19,953 nucleotides of DNA, from NCBI GenBank assembly GCA_002438505.1, contig DJPI01000051.1, positions 1 through 19,953 of the forward strand, written 5' to 3'. The stretch's first letter is position 1. Each line of letters opens with the position of its first letter. The notes below the pieces were generated by a model. That model was given only the letters and a program-made list of their open reading frames with translations. It was not told the origin of the DNA and did not search any database. Shown piece by piece: positions 1 through 6,985 of the stretch. Made by a program: the position numbers and the translations under genes. This stretch comes from Ruminococcaceae bacterium UBA6416. Its GTDB lineage: Bacteria > Bacillota > Clostridia > Oscillospirales > Acutalibacteraceae.

Positions 1-20
1 CCCAGCTGAGCTATGCTCCC
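1..20 (-). tRNA. 5' end of a tRNA gene, cut by the window edge (possibly tRNA-Val)
   Basis: Read on the minus strand the first 20 bases are GGGAGCATAGCTCAGCTGGG. This is a 7-base acceptor strand, the UA at positions 8-9, and a D-arm with the usual GCTCAG...GG pattern. The anticodon lies outside the window, so the isotype is not certain. The GGGAGCA start resembles clostridial tRNA-Val genes from memory. A minus-strand promoter lies just upstream at 58-86. Confidence 0.8.
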
Positions 21-57
21 ATGTTCGCCGTTGTTTGCCGTTATCAGCGACTCGTAT

Positions 58-86
58 AATATATAACATTCCGGCCGCTTTGTCAA
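58..86 (-). promoter_or_regulatory. Promoter of the left-edge tRNA
   Basis: On the minus strand, TTGACA (81-86) is followed after 17 bases by TATATT (58-63). An overlapping TATTAT at 56-61 is an alternative -10. T-rich plus-strand DNA upstream (about 87-140) gives A-tracts on the minus strand like an UP element. The expected start site is about 30 bases before the tRNA, leaving a short leader. Confidence 0.7.
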
Positions 87-171
87 GAGTTTTTTCATAA
101 TTTTTTGCTTGTTTTTGATTTTTTCTCCGCTTTTTATATCAACGCCGCCGAACGCAAATTCAGGTTTATTC

Positions 172-200
172 TTGACACTTTTCCTTTGCTCCTTTATAAT
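172..200 (+). promoter_or_regulatory. Consensus sigma-A promoter of the MATE-GH3-esterase operon
   Basis: TTGACA (172-177), a 17-base spacer and TATAAT (195-200) form a perfect vegetative promoter. The expected start near 207 gives a leader of about 30 bases containing GGAG (224-227) before the ATG at 237. No operator-like palindrome was noticed beside it. Confidence 0.85.
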
Positions 201-236
201 AGTATTCTGCAGTATTTATAAACGGAGTAATTTTTC

Positions 237-1640
237 ATGACAACAAAATTTCTTGGGGACAAGCCTTTCTGGCGCGTCACTTTGCGGCTCGGCTTTCCCA
301 TTGCAATTCAGAATATGCTCACAAGCTCGTTCGCCATTGTTGATACCCTCATGGTCAGCCGCCTCGGTTCGGTGGCGCTCTCCTCGGTCGGAATGGCCGG
401 CCAGTGGAGCTGGTTCATGAGCATAATCAGCTTTGGAATCTGTTCCGGAATGTCCGTCTTTGCCTCTCAGTATTGGGGAGTTGGGAACCACAAGGCAATG
501 CGCCGCGTTCTCGGAATATCGCTTTTCTGCGTTGCTGTGCTTTCCGCCGTGTTCTTTTTTCCCGCGTTTCTTGCGCCCCAGCGCGTCATTTCAATTTTCA
601 ACAATGACGCGGATGTTGTTCTTTCCGGAAGCAGCTATATGAAAATTGCCTGCTTTTCCTATCCGGCGGTTGTTCTGAGCGTTATTCTTTCCGGCTTTTT
701 GCGCAACATTGAAAAGGTTCGGATTCCGATGTATGTTTCAATGATAACAACGGTTCTCAACGCCGTTTTCAACTACGGACTGATTTTCGGAAAATTCGGG
801 CTGCCGGAAATGGGCGTTGCCGGCGCCGCCGTTGCAACCTGCATCTCCTCCTGGTCGGGTCCGGTTCTGCTTGTTGTTATCTCCGCCTTTCAAAAGAACC
901 AGATGGTGCGCTCGCCAAGGGACATTATCTCTTTCAGACCGCGGCATATTCTTGAATTTGCAAAGCGCGCGCTTCCCGTTGTTTTCAACGAGTCGCTCTG
1001 GTCGCTCGGAATTGTTGTTCTCAATGTCATCTATTCCAACATGGGTTATGAATACTACGCGGCCGTCACAATGGTCAAAACATTCTCCGACCTTTCGTTC
1101 GCTTTCTTTGTCGGCCTTTGCAATGCCTGCATAATCATGGTCGGAAAATCGGTAGGCTCGGGAAAAATCAAGCGCGCCGTTGAGGACGCACACAGGTTTT
1201 CCTTTGTTGTTCCGCTCATTGCCGTTTTTGTTGGCGCACTGATGGTCATTTTCCGCAGTCAGCTTGTTTCAATCTTTAACCTCGGAAACAATATCTCCGA
1301 GCTTTCAATTTCAACGGCACTGCTCATCACGCTTTTCGTTGGCTGCGAGCTTCCGGTGAAAATGATTTCATACGTTCAGGTTGTCGGAATTTTCCGCTCC
1401 GGCGGTGACACCTTTGCCGCAATGCTCTGCGATGTCGGCTCACTCTGGGTTCTTGCAATTCCGTCCGCTTTCCTTGCGGCAAGGGTCTTTTCTCTGCCGT
1501 TCATTGCGGTGTTCATCATTGCATATCTTGCGGAGGATATTCCGAAAAGCATTTTCTGCATCATCCGCCACCGCTCCCTCAAATGGCTCAAGCCCGTCAC
1601 GGAGGAGGGTCTGCGCGGAAAGGAAGAATATTTCGGCTGA
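237..1640 (+). CDS. MATE family efflux transporter
   Basis: This 467-residue, strongly hydrophobic protein has the length and pattern of MATE (NorM/DinF-type) exporters: about twelve membrane segments in two similar six-helix halves. It opens with PFWRVTLRLGFPIAIQNMLTSS followed by VDTLMVSRLGSVALSSVGMAGQ, the usual first two MATE segments. A family of this kind expels cationic drugs, metabolites or toxic compounds across the inner membrane using Na+ or H+ gradients. The substrate cannot be read from sequence. The start is well placed, with GGAG at 224-227 and a consensus promoter at 172-200. The next gene starts 44 bases after the stop with no terminator between them, so this is probably the first gene of a three-gene operon with a GH3 glycosidase and an esterase. 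Confidence 0.92.
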   Translation: MTTKFLGDKPFWRVTLRLGFPIAIQNMLTSSFAIVDTLMVSRLGSVALSSVGMAGQWSWFMSIISFGICSGMSVFASQYWGVGNHKAMRRVLGISLFCVAVLSAVFFFPAFLAPQRVISIFNNDADVVLSGSSYMKIACFSYPAVVLSVILSGFLRNIEKVRIPMYVSMITTVLNAVFNYGLIFGKFGLPEMGVAGAAVATCISSWSGPVLLVVISAFQKNQMVRSPRDIISFRPRHILEFAKRALPVVFNESLWSLGIVVLNVIYSNMGYEYYAAVTMVKTFSDLSFAFFVGLCNACIIMVGKSVGSGKIKRAVEDAHRFSFVVPLIAVFVGALMVIFRSQLVSIFNLGNNISELSISTALLITLFVGCELPVKMISYVQVVGIFRSGGDTFAAMLCDVGSLWVLAIPSAFLAARVFSLPFIAVFIIAYLAEDIPKSIFCIIRHRSLKWLKPVTEEGLRGKEEYFG

Positions 1641-1684
1641 AATTTTTAAACATCACTTGAATTTTCAAAGGAGGAAATACAGTC

Positions 1685-4168
1685 ATGAGTATCAAAAGAA
1701 AAGTCAAACGGCACGTTATGCGCGGTGTCTCAGCTGTTGTTAACGCTGTCACGGACTCCGTTGCTCAAACCAAAGCCGGCGCAGGCAGCGGAGAAAGCAC
1801 GAGCGAGAAGCTGCGCTCGCTCTGCCGGAAAACGGGCACCGAAGGCATTGTTCTTCTCAAAAACGAGGGAAATGTTCTTCCCCTTTCAAAAGAGAGGGTT
1901 GTTTCCGTTTTCGGCCGCGTTCAAAAAAACTGGTTCTATGTCGGCTACGGCTCCGGCGGAGACGTCAACGCGCCGTATAAAATCAGCCTGCTTGACGGAC
2001 TGAGGGCGAACGAAAACATCACCGTCAATGAAGAGCTCGCCTGTCTTTATGAAACCTGGTGCGCAAAAAATGTTCCCGATGAGGGCTTCTGGGGCAACTG
2101 GCCGATGTGCTATGAAGAAATGCCGATTTCCAAAAGGACCGTTCAAAAAGCCGCCGAAAAAAGCGACACCGCCATTGTTGCAATCGGCAGAGCGGCCGGA
2201 GAGGACCGGGAAAACACCCTCACCGAGGGCAGCTTCTACCTCACAAACGAGGAGCGCTCCCTTCTTTCAAAGGTCTGCTCCGCTTTCAGAAAAACCGTTG
2301 TTGTTCTTGACTGCGGAAGCATTATGGATATGTCATGGGTCAATGAATTTTCCGTTTCCGCCTTGCTCTATGTCTGGCAGGACGGAATGGAAAGCGGAAA
2401 CTGCGTTGCAGACGTTCTTTCCGGTGATGTCACTCCGAGCGGAAAGCTTGCGGACACAATAGCCGAAAAATATTCCTGTTATCCGTCCGCAAAGTTCTTC
2501 GGCGGAAGAAAATTCAATAATTACACCGAGGACATCTTTGTCGGCTACAGATATTTTGAAACCTTCAAAAAAGACAAGGTGCTTTTCCCATTCGGCTTCG
2601 GTCTTTCATACACGCGCTTTGAAGCCAAGGTGACACGAGTCACGCATTCGGAAAAAATTTTTAACCTCTGGGCCGATATCACAAACATCGGAGAAAGAAG
2701 CGGAAAATATGTCGGCGAGCTTTATCTTTCCGCGCCCCAGGGTGTTCTCGGAAAGCCGTCAAGAGTTCTTGTTTCCTATGAAAAAACAAAAACCCTTGAG
2801 CCGGGAGAAACTCAAAAGCTGAAGCTCAGCTTTAATCTTGCCGATTTTGCGTCATATGACGACAGCGGAAGAACCGGTAACGAATTCTGCTATGTTCTTG
2901 AAAAAGGCGAATACAAGCTCTTTTTCGGCGCAGATGTCCGCTCGGCGGCTGAAATCAAAAGCTTTACACTTGGCCGCACTGTTGTCACCGAAAGGCTCAG
3001 CCAGGTTTCGGCTCCCGACCCGAGAAAACCGTTCGACCGGCTGAAAGCCGCGGCGGACGAGGGCGGAAAAATCAAAGCTGTTCTTGAGCGCGCACCGGCA
3101 ATGAAAGCCTCGCTCAAAAACAGGATTCTTGAAAATCTTCCGCAGACGCTTGAGCTCACCGGAGACAAAGGTTATAAGCTTGAGGACGTTAAAAACGGAA
3201 AGGTCACTCTTGAAAGCTTCACCGCCCAGCTCTCGTTCGATGAACTTGAGGCAATCACACGCGGCGGCTACATCATGAACAATTCCCTCGGCGCAAAGGG
3301 TAATGCCGGCGTAATGGGCGGCGTTCTCCCCTCCCTCAGAGAAAAGGGCGTTCCCCCGGTCACAACAACGGACGGCCCGAGCGGAATCAGACTTGCCGCA
3401 ACCTGCTCCCTGCTTCCGAACGGCGCGGCGCTCGCGTGCTCGTTCAACAAGGAGCTTGTCAAAGAGCTTTACTCGGAATTTGCAAAAGAGATGCTTGCCC
3501 GCGGCAGCGACATTATCCTTGCGCCCGGAATGAACATTCACCGCAATCCCCTTTGCGGCCGCAATTTTGAATACTTCTCTGAAGACCCGCTTCTTTCCGG
3601 TCTGACGGCGGCGGCGGTTGTTTCCGGCGTTCAGGAAAACGGACTTTCCGCCTGCCCAAAGCATTTTGCCTGCAACAATCAGGAAACGAACCGCACTCAC
3701 AACGACTCACGCGTTTCCGAGCGTGCGCTGCGCGAGATATATCTCAAAGGCTTTGAATTCTGCGTCAAAACGGCCAAGCCCAAAAACATCATGACCTCAT
3801 ATAACCTCATAAACGGCGTCTGGAGCCATTACAACTATGACCTTGTCACAACCGTTCTCAGAAAAGAATGGGGCTATGAGGGCAATGTTATGACCGACTG
3901 GTGGATGCAAAAGGATGAAAGCCATGAGTTCCCCGGAATAACCGACCAGGGATACAGAGTCAGAGCCGGTGTCGATGTGCTCATGCCCGGCGGCGCAAGA
4001 GTTGGAAAAAGGAAGCCGGACGGAACACTCAAAAAGAGCGTTAAAAACGGCCTCACCCTCGGCGAAATTCAGGACTGCGCAATGCACGTTCTGAAAATGG
4101 CAATGGAAAACAAGCTTTCAAGATATGATTTCAAGGCTGAAAAAGCTGAAATTGCAAAGGAGAAGTAA
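1685..4168 (+). CDS. Glycoside hydrolase family 3 (beta-glucosidase-like) with reversed domain order
   Basis: This 827-residue enzyme should remove non-reducing beta-linked sugars such as glucose. The usual GH3 domains are present in swapped order. First comes the alpha/beta sandwich (about 25-300), which includes GIVLLKNEGNVLPL and ends in FPFGFGLSYT. A fibronectin-III-like domain follows (about 315-430), then the barrel domain (about 500-790). The barrel carries DGPSG from D563, KHF at 659-661 and VMTDWW with the expected nucleophile D738. E173 in AGEDREN is the likely acid/base, by analogy with the GEGYDR motif of other GH3 enzymes. This reversed order is known in some ruminal bacteria such as Ruminococcus albus. 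No signal peptide is seen, so it should be cytoplasmic. AAAGGAGG at 1667-1674 sets the start. The stop overlaps the next start by one base. Confidence 0.93.
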   Translation: MSIKRKVKRHVMRGVSAVVNAVTDSVAQTKAGAGSGESTSEKLRSLCRKTGTEGIVLLKNEGNVLPLSKERVVSVFGRVQKNWFYVGYGSGGDVNAPYKISLLDGLRANENITVNEELACLYETWCAKNVPDEGFWGNWPMCYEEMPISKRTVQKAAEKSDTAIVAIGRAAGEDRENTLTEGSFYLTNEERSLLSKVCSAFRKTVVVLDCGSIMDMSWVNEFSVSALLYVWQDGMESGNCVADVLSGDVTPSGKLADTIAEKYSCYPSAKFFGGRKFNNYTEDIFVGYRYFETFKKDKVLFPFGFGLSYTRFEAKVTRVTHSEKIFNLWADITNIGERSGKYVGELYLSAPQGVLGKPSRVLVSYEKTKTLEPGETQKLKLSFNLADFASYDDSGRTGNEFCYVLEKGEYKLFFGADVRSAAEIKSFTLGRTVVTERLSQVSAPDPRKPFDRLKAAADEGGKIKAVLERAPAMKASLKNRILENLPQTLELTGDKGYKLEDVKNGKVTLESFTAQLSFDELEAITRGGYIMNNSLGAKGNAGVMGGVLPSLREKGVPPVTTTDGPSGIRLAATCSLLPNGAALACSFNKELVKELYSEFAKEMLARGSDIILAPGMNIHRNPLCGRNFEYFSEDPLLSGLTAAAVVSGVQENGLSACPKHFACNNQETNRTHNDSRVSERALREIYLKGFEFCVKTAKPKNIMTSYNLINGVWSHYNYDLVTTVLRKEWGYEGNVMTDWWMQKDESHEFPGITDQGYRVRAGVDVLMPGGARVGKRKPDGTLKKSVKNGLTLGEIQDCAMHVLKMAMENKLSRYDFKAEKAEIAKEK

Positions 4169-5079
4169 TGGATATTTTCAAACCGATACTTTTGAAATTC
4201 TGGAAAATCACTGAAAAGAACGATGAAAAGCGCATAGCCTCGCAAACACCGACTCCCGGTATCACACAAATAACCGACATTCCGTATATTGACGACTCAA
4301 TGAAAGAGCACCTGCTTGACATCTACTATCCGGAGAACACAACAGAAAAGCTCCCCGTTATCGTTGACATCCACGGCGGCGGCTGGCTTTACGGATATAA
4401 GGAAATCAACAAATATTACTGTCTGAAGCTTGCCGAAAGAGGCTTTCTTGTTGCTTCAATCAACTATCGCCTTGCGCGCAATTTTCAATTCATCGACCAG
4501 ATTGCGGACGCATTTTCCGCCTTCTCATGGCTTTTTGAAAACCTCAAAAACTATCCGGCAGACACGGACAACGTCTTCCTTGTTGGTGACAGCGCAGGCG
4601 GACAGATGGTCTCCATCTGCGCGGCAATCTGCAAAAACAAAAAAATGCAGGAGGATTTCGGCGTCACTCCCTCGCTTGACTTCAAAGCAATCGGCGCAAT
4701 CTGTCCGGCGGTTGACCTCATTTCACCAAACTTCATGATGAACGTCAACCTCAAGTCCCTCCTTGGAGACAAGCCCAAAGAAAATCCGCTTTATAAATAC
4801 ATGGATTATGAAAATGTTGCCTTTCTCGGACTTGCTCCGTTTTATATTGTTACGGCGAACGGAGACTTCCTTAAAAAGCAGGCAAAAAAGCTCAAAAAGG
4901 TTCTTGACCGCCACGGCGTTGAAAATGTTTTTTACTACTATGACGAAACCGTTGACGGAAAAAAGCTTCCCCACGTTTTCAGCGTTGTTAACCCTTACAC
5001 CGCCCCGGCGGCGAAGGAGATTCAAACAATGACGGACTTTTTCAAAAGCAAAATCAAAACCGGCGCAAGCGTCGGATAA
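4168..5079 (+). CDS. Alpha/beta-hydrolase, HSL/acetyl-esterase type
   Basis: This 303-residue protein has the marks of hormone-sensitive-lipase-like carboxylesterases. The oxyanion-hole motif HGGGW is at 69-73, the nucleophile elbow GDSAGG carries S142, the acid is probably D233 (TANGDFL), and the catalytic histidine is probably H269 (LPHVF). It should hydrolyse short acyl esters, for example acetyl groups on sugars or glycosides (family knowledge; substrate inferred). There is no signal peptide, so it is cytoplasmic. Its ATG shares one base with the stop of the GH3 gene (TAATG) and has GGAG at 4159-4162, so translation is coupled and the two enzymes probably act on the same compounds. A strong terminator follows at once, making this the last gene of the operon. 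Confidence 0.88.
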   Translation: MDIFKPILLKFWKITEKNDEKRIASQTPTPGITQITDIPYIDDSMKEHLLDIYYPENTTEKLPVIVDIHGGGWLYGYKEINKYYCLKLAERGFLVASINYRLARNFQFIDQIADAFSAFSWLFENLKNYPADTDNVFLVGDSAGGQMVSICAAICKNKKMQEDFGVTPSLDFKAIGAICPAVDLISPNFMMNVNLKSLLGDKPKENPLYKYMDYENVAFLGLAPFYIVTANGDFLKKQAKKLKKVLDRHGVENVFYYYDETVDGKKLPHVFSVVNPYTAPAAKEIQTMTDFFKSKIKTGASVG

Positions 5080-5083
5080 CACA

Positions 5084-5120
5084 AAAAATGACTGCCGCAA
5101 GCAACCCGGCAGTCATTTTT
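5084..5120 (+). terminator. Intrinsic terminator of the MATE-GH3-esterase operon
   Basis: A 14-bp stem pairs AAAAATGACTGCCG (5084-5097) with CGGCAGTCATTTTT (5107-5120) across a 9-base loop and ends in a T-run. It lies 5 bases after the esterase stop. The A-run on the left arm means it could also act on the minus strand. Confidence 0.88.
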
Positions 5121-5290
5121 ATTTTCAGCTTATTAATTTTTGTTTATCACCGGTAAATATAATCATTTTGCAAACTCCAAAATTTTTCAATGTTTTTATC
5201 AATGACTTCATCGGCAGCGGTTTTAATCTTTTCTTATTTCATTTGTATGGCGCATAACGAATAATTTTGTTGATTTTGTTAAAAATATAC

Positions 5291-5326
5291 TTGACTTGTG
5301 TGCTTAATAATAGTAGTATGTAAGCA
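5291..5326 (+). promoter_or_regulatory. Promoter of the abiE pair with an overlapping inverted repeat
   Basis: TTGACT (5291-5296) is followed after 17 bases by TAGTAT (5314-5319). The start would be near 5326, only about 20 bases before the ATG at 5345. TGCTTA (5301-5306) and TAAGCA (5321-5326) form an inverted repeat that brackets the -10. AbiEi antitoxins are known to repress their own promoter through inverted repeats, so this is a plausible operator. The 170 bases between the preceding terminator and this promoter are A+T-rich and hold no gene that I can see. Confidence 0.6.
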
Positions 5327-5344
5327 TAAAGGTATGGTGATATA

Positions 5345-5938
5345 ATGACAAAATCAGCATTAGTTGAAAGAATGTTACTTGAAAACAACGGATATTTATT
5401 GACCTCGCAAGTGGTTGATGCAGGAATTTCAAAAACATATTTTAAAGAAATTATTAGAAAACTGCAATTAGAAAAGGTTGCAAAAGGCATATATATCTCT
5501 CCCGATATTTGGCCAGATGAGTTGTATATTGACTGCCTTGTGAGCAAAACAATCATATTTTCTCACGAAACCGCCCTCTATTTGCATGGACTTATGGAAA
5601 GAGAACCTGCGGCTGTTTGTGTTACCGTTCCGCGAACATATAATGCAACCGCATTAAGAAAAAAAGGATACAGAGTATCCTCCGTAACGAATGATCTTTT
5701 AGATTTGGGAAAAACAAAAGTTAAAACTAATTACGGAAATGATGTTCGTGTATATGATATGGACAGGACTGTTTGCGATATTATAAAAGCAAAAGAAAAA
5801 ATAGATATTCAAATTTTTCAAACGGCGATTAAAGAATATATGAAAAGCAAAAGCAAAAATCTAACCCTTCTTATGCAATATGCAAGAATATTGGGAATTG
5901 AAGATAAGGTAAGGTTATATACAGAGGTGTTGTTATGA
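5345..5938 (+). CDS. abiEi: AbiEi-family antitoxin/autorepressor (type IV toxin-antitoxin)
   Basis: This 197-residue protein matches the AbiEi family. An N-terminal winged-helix segment (about 1-60) includes LLTSQVVDAGISKTYFKEIIRKLQLEKVAKGIYISPD. The AbiEi core follows, with IIFSHETALYLHGL (about 70-83), the VTVP strand and the VRVYDMDRTVCDIIK segment (about 133-147). In studied AbiE systems this protein neutralises the AbiEii nucleotidyltransferase without stable binding and represses the operon. It keeps the usual length and shows no damage. The start follows a weak GGTGAT site (5336-5341). Its TGA overlaps the AbiEii ATG by four bases (ATGA), as is usual for the pair. The A+T-rich codon use differs from the esterase upstream, suggesting transfer. 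Confidence 0.88.
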   Translation: MTKSALVERMLLENNGYLLTSQVVDAGISKTYFKEIIRKLQLEKVAKGIYISPDIWPDELYIDCLVSKTIIFSHETALYLHGLMEREPAAVCVTVPRTYNATALRKKGYRVSSVTNDLLDLGKTKVKTNYGNDVRVYDMDRTVCDIIKAKEKIDIQIFQTAIKEYMKSKSKNLTLLMQYARILGIEDKVRLYTEVLL

Positions 5939-6779
5939 TTAAATCAACAAGGCAGTTAAAAGCTAAAATAAACAACATAACGAACGGCGATTCAAAAATG
6001 TCACAAACATTATTCAGAAATTACTTTATGGAAAGATTTCTCGAAAGAATTTCGCTGTCAAAATATAACAGAAACTTTGTCCTTAAAGGCGGTATGTTGG
6101 TAGCCTCAGTGCTTGGACTTGATTCAAGAGCAACAATGGATATTGATACAAGCGTATTTTCAATTCCGCTTACCGTTGAAAGCGCAAAGAACATTATTGA
6201 AGAAATAGCAAGCATAAACATTGATGATAATGTAAATTTTGAAATTACCAATGCAGAAGAAATGATGGAAGAACATAATTATCACGGTGTGAGAATAAAA
6301 CTTGTTTCTAACTTCGGGACATTTAAACAACCGATAAAAATAGACATTTCAACGGGTGATGTTATTACTCCATCAGCTGTTGAATACAACTATAAGCTGA
6401 TGTTTGAAGACCGTTCTATTCCCATGCTTAGCTATAATTTGGAAACCTTACTTGCGGAAAAACTTGAAACTGTCATTGCAAGAAGTACAACAAATACAAG
6501 AATGCGTGATTTTTATGATGTGTATTTGCTTGCGAAAACGCAAGCTGTAGATATGCAAAATTTAAAATCGGCATTGCACAGAACTGCAAAATCAAGAAAC
6601 AGGATTTATCAAAAGAAAATGTTGAACTTGTTTTGAACGAAATATCCAAAAGTGAAGCAATGTTTAGCAGCTGGAAAAAATATAAGGCAGATAATTATTA
6701 TGTTGAAAATTTTAAGTGGTCCGATTTAGTTCAAGAATCAAGAAACCTAATTGAAGCGTCACTTGGAATTGAGCATTGA
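5935..6779 (+). pseudogene. abiEii: AbiEii/AbiGii-family nucleotidyltransferase toxin, frameshifted near its 3' end
   Basis: The intact frame runs 5935-6636 and encodes 233 residues. It has the AbiEii nucleotidyltransferase signature: KGG at 51-53 followed by RATMDID at 66-72 (D69, D71), then KIDIS at 135-139, and AEKLETV...RMRDFYDVY at about 174-197. AbiEii proteins are nucleotidyltransferases that stop growth and block phage. After TAKSRN the frame changes character and stops at 6636. The minus-one frame, from 6600 to a TGA at 6777-6779, gives 59 open residues with the expected helical tail, including MFSSWKKYKADNYY and FKWSDLVQ. Adding one A in the run at 6597-6599 would restore a protein of about 281 residues. 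This is therefore a 1-base deletion or a sequencing error. No classic slippery heptamer is present. AGAGGTG at 5923-5929 sets the start. Confidence 0.8.
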
Positions 6780-6856
6780 CGCGGATTTGAAACGCTCGCA
6801 TTTCCACAGAAGCCGTGAGAATGCGCAGCAGCAGCATTCGTTAAATAACCGGATTC

Positions 6857-6896
6857 CACTTGAAACTTGGGTGCAAATGCACCTAAGTTTCAAGTG
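6857..6896. repeat. 40-bp near-perfect palindrome, upstream copy
   Basis: Two 19-base arms (6857-6875 and 6878-6896) surround a 2-base centre (AA) and match at all but one position. The outer bases read CACTTGAAACTT and AAGTTTCAAGTG. No T-run follows, so this is not a standard terminator. It lies 5 bases before the -35 of the ATPase promoter and has a diverged partner at 6932-6971. Confidence 0.85.
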
Positions 6897-6901
6897 AACG
6901 C

Positions 6902-6930
6902 TTGATATTTTGCAAAAATATTGGTATACT
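6902..6930 (+). promoter_or_regulatory. Promoter of the AAA ATPase gene
   Basis: TTGATA (6902-6907), a 17-base spacer and TATACT (6925-6930) are close to consensus. The start near 6937 falls inside the second palindrome. The promoter therefore lies exactly between two palindromes, which suggests repression or autoregulation. Confidence 0.75.
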
Positions 6931-6931
6931 A

Positions 6932-6971
6932 CACTTGAATGTTAGGGAAAAATACCCGTAAGTTTTAAGTG
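6932..6971. repeat. 40-bp imperfect palindrome, downstream copy
   Basis: It begins CACTTGAATGTT and ends AAGTTTTAAGTG, echoing the ends of the 6857-6896 palindrome, and has the same 40-base length. The starts are 75 bases apart. The arms pair imperfectly, with mismatches and one G-T pair, around an A-rich centre. It covers the probable transcription start and ends four bases before the GGAGG at 6975-6979, so it could be a DNA operator or a leader hairpin. Confidence 0.7.
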
Positions 6972-6985
6972 AGCGGAGGACTGCA

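Noticed and set aside
2852..3700. 282-codon open frame on the minus strand inside the GH3 gene
   Set aside because: It lies wholly opposite GH3 coding sequence with strong motifs and has no recognisable domain; it is a product of the coding bias on the other strand.
5121..5340. Left attachment site matching the tRNA-Thr 3' end
   Set aside because: No copy of the tRNA 3' segment was found by eye at the left border of the island, and no integrase gene is present.
6585..6605. Programmed minus-one ribosomal frameshift in the AbiEii gene
   Set aside because: No X-XXY-YYZ slippery heptamer in frame and no clear downstream stem; a one-base deletion explains the data better.
6857..6896. Intrinsic terminator of the abiE operon
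   Set aside because: The stem is strong but no T-run follows on either side, and the arms carry the same motif as the second palindrome, pointing to a regulatory or repeat element.
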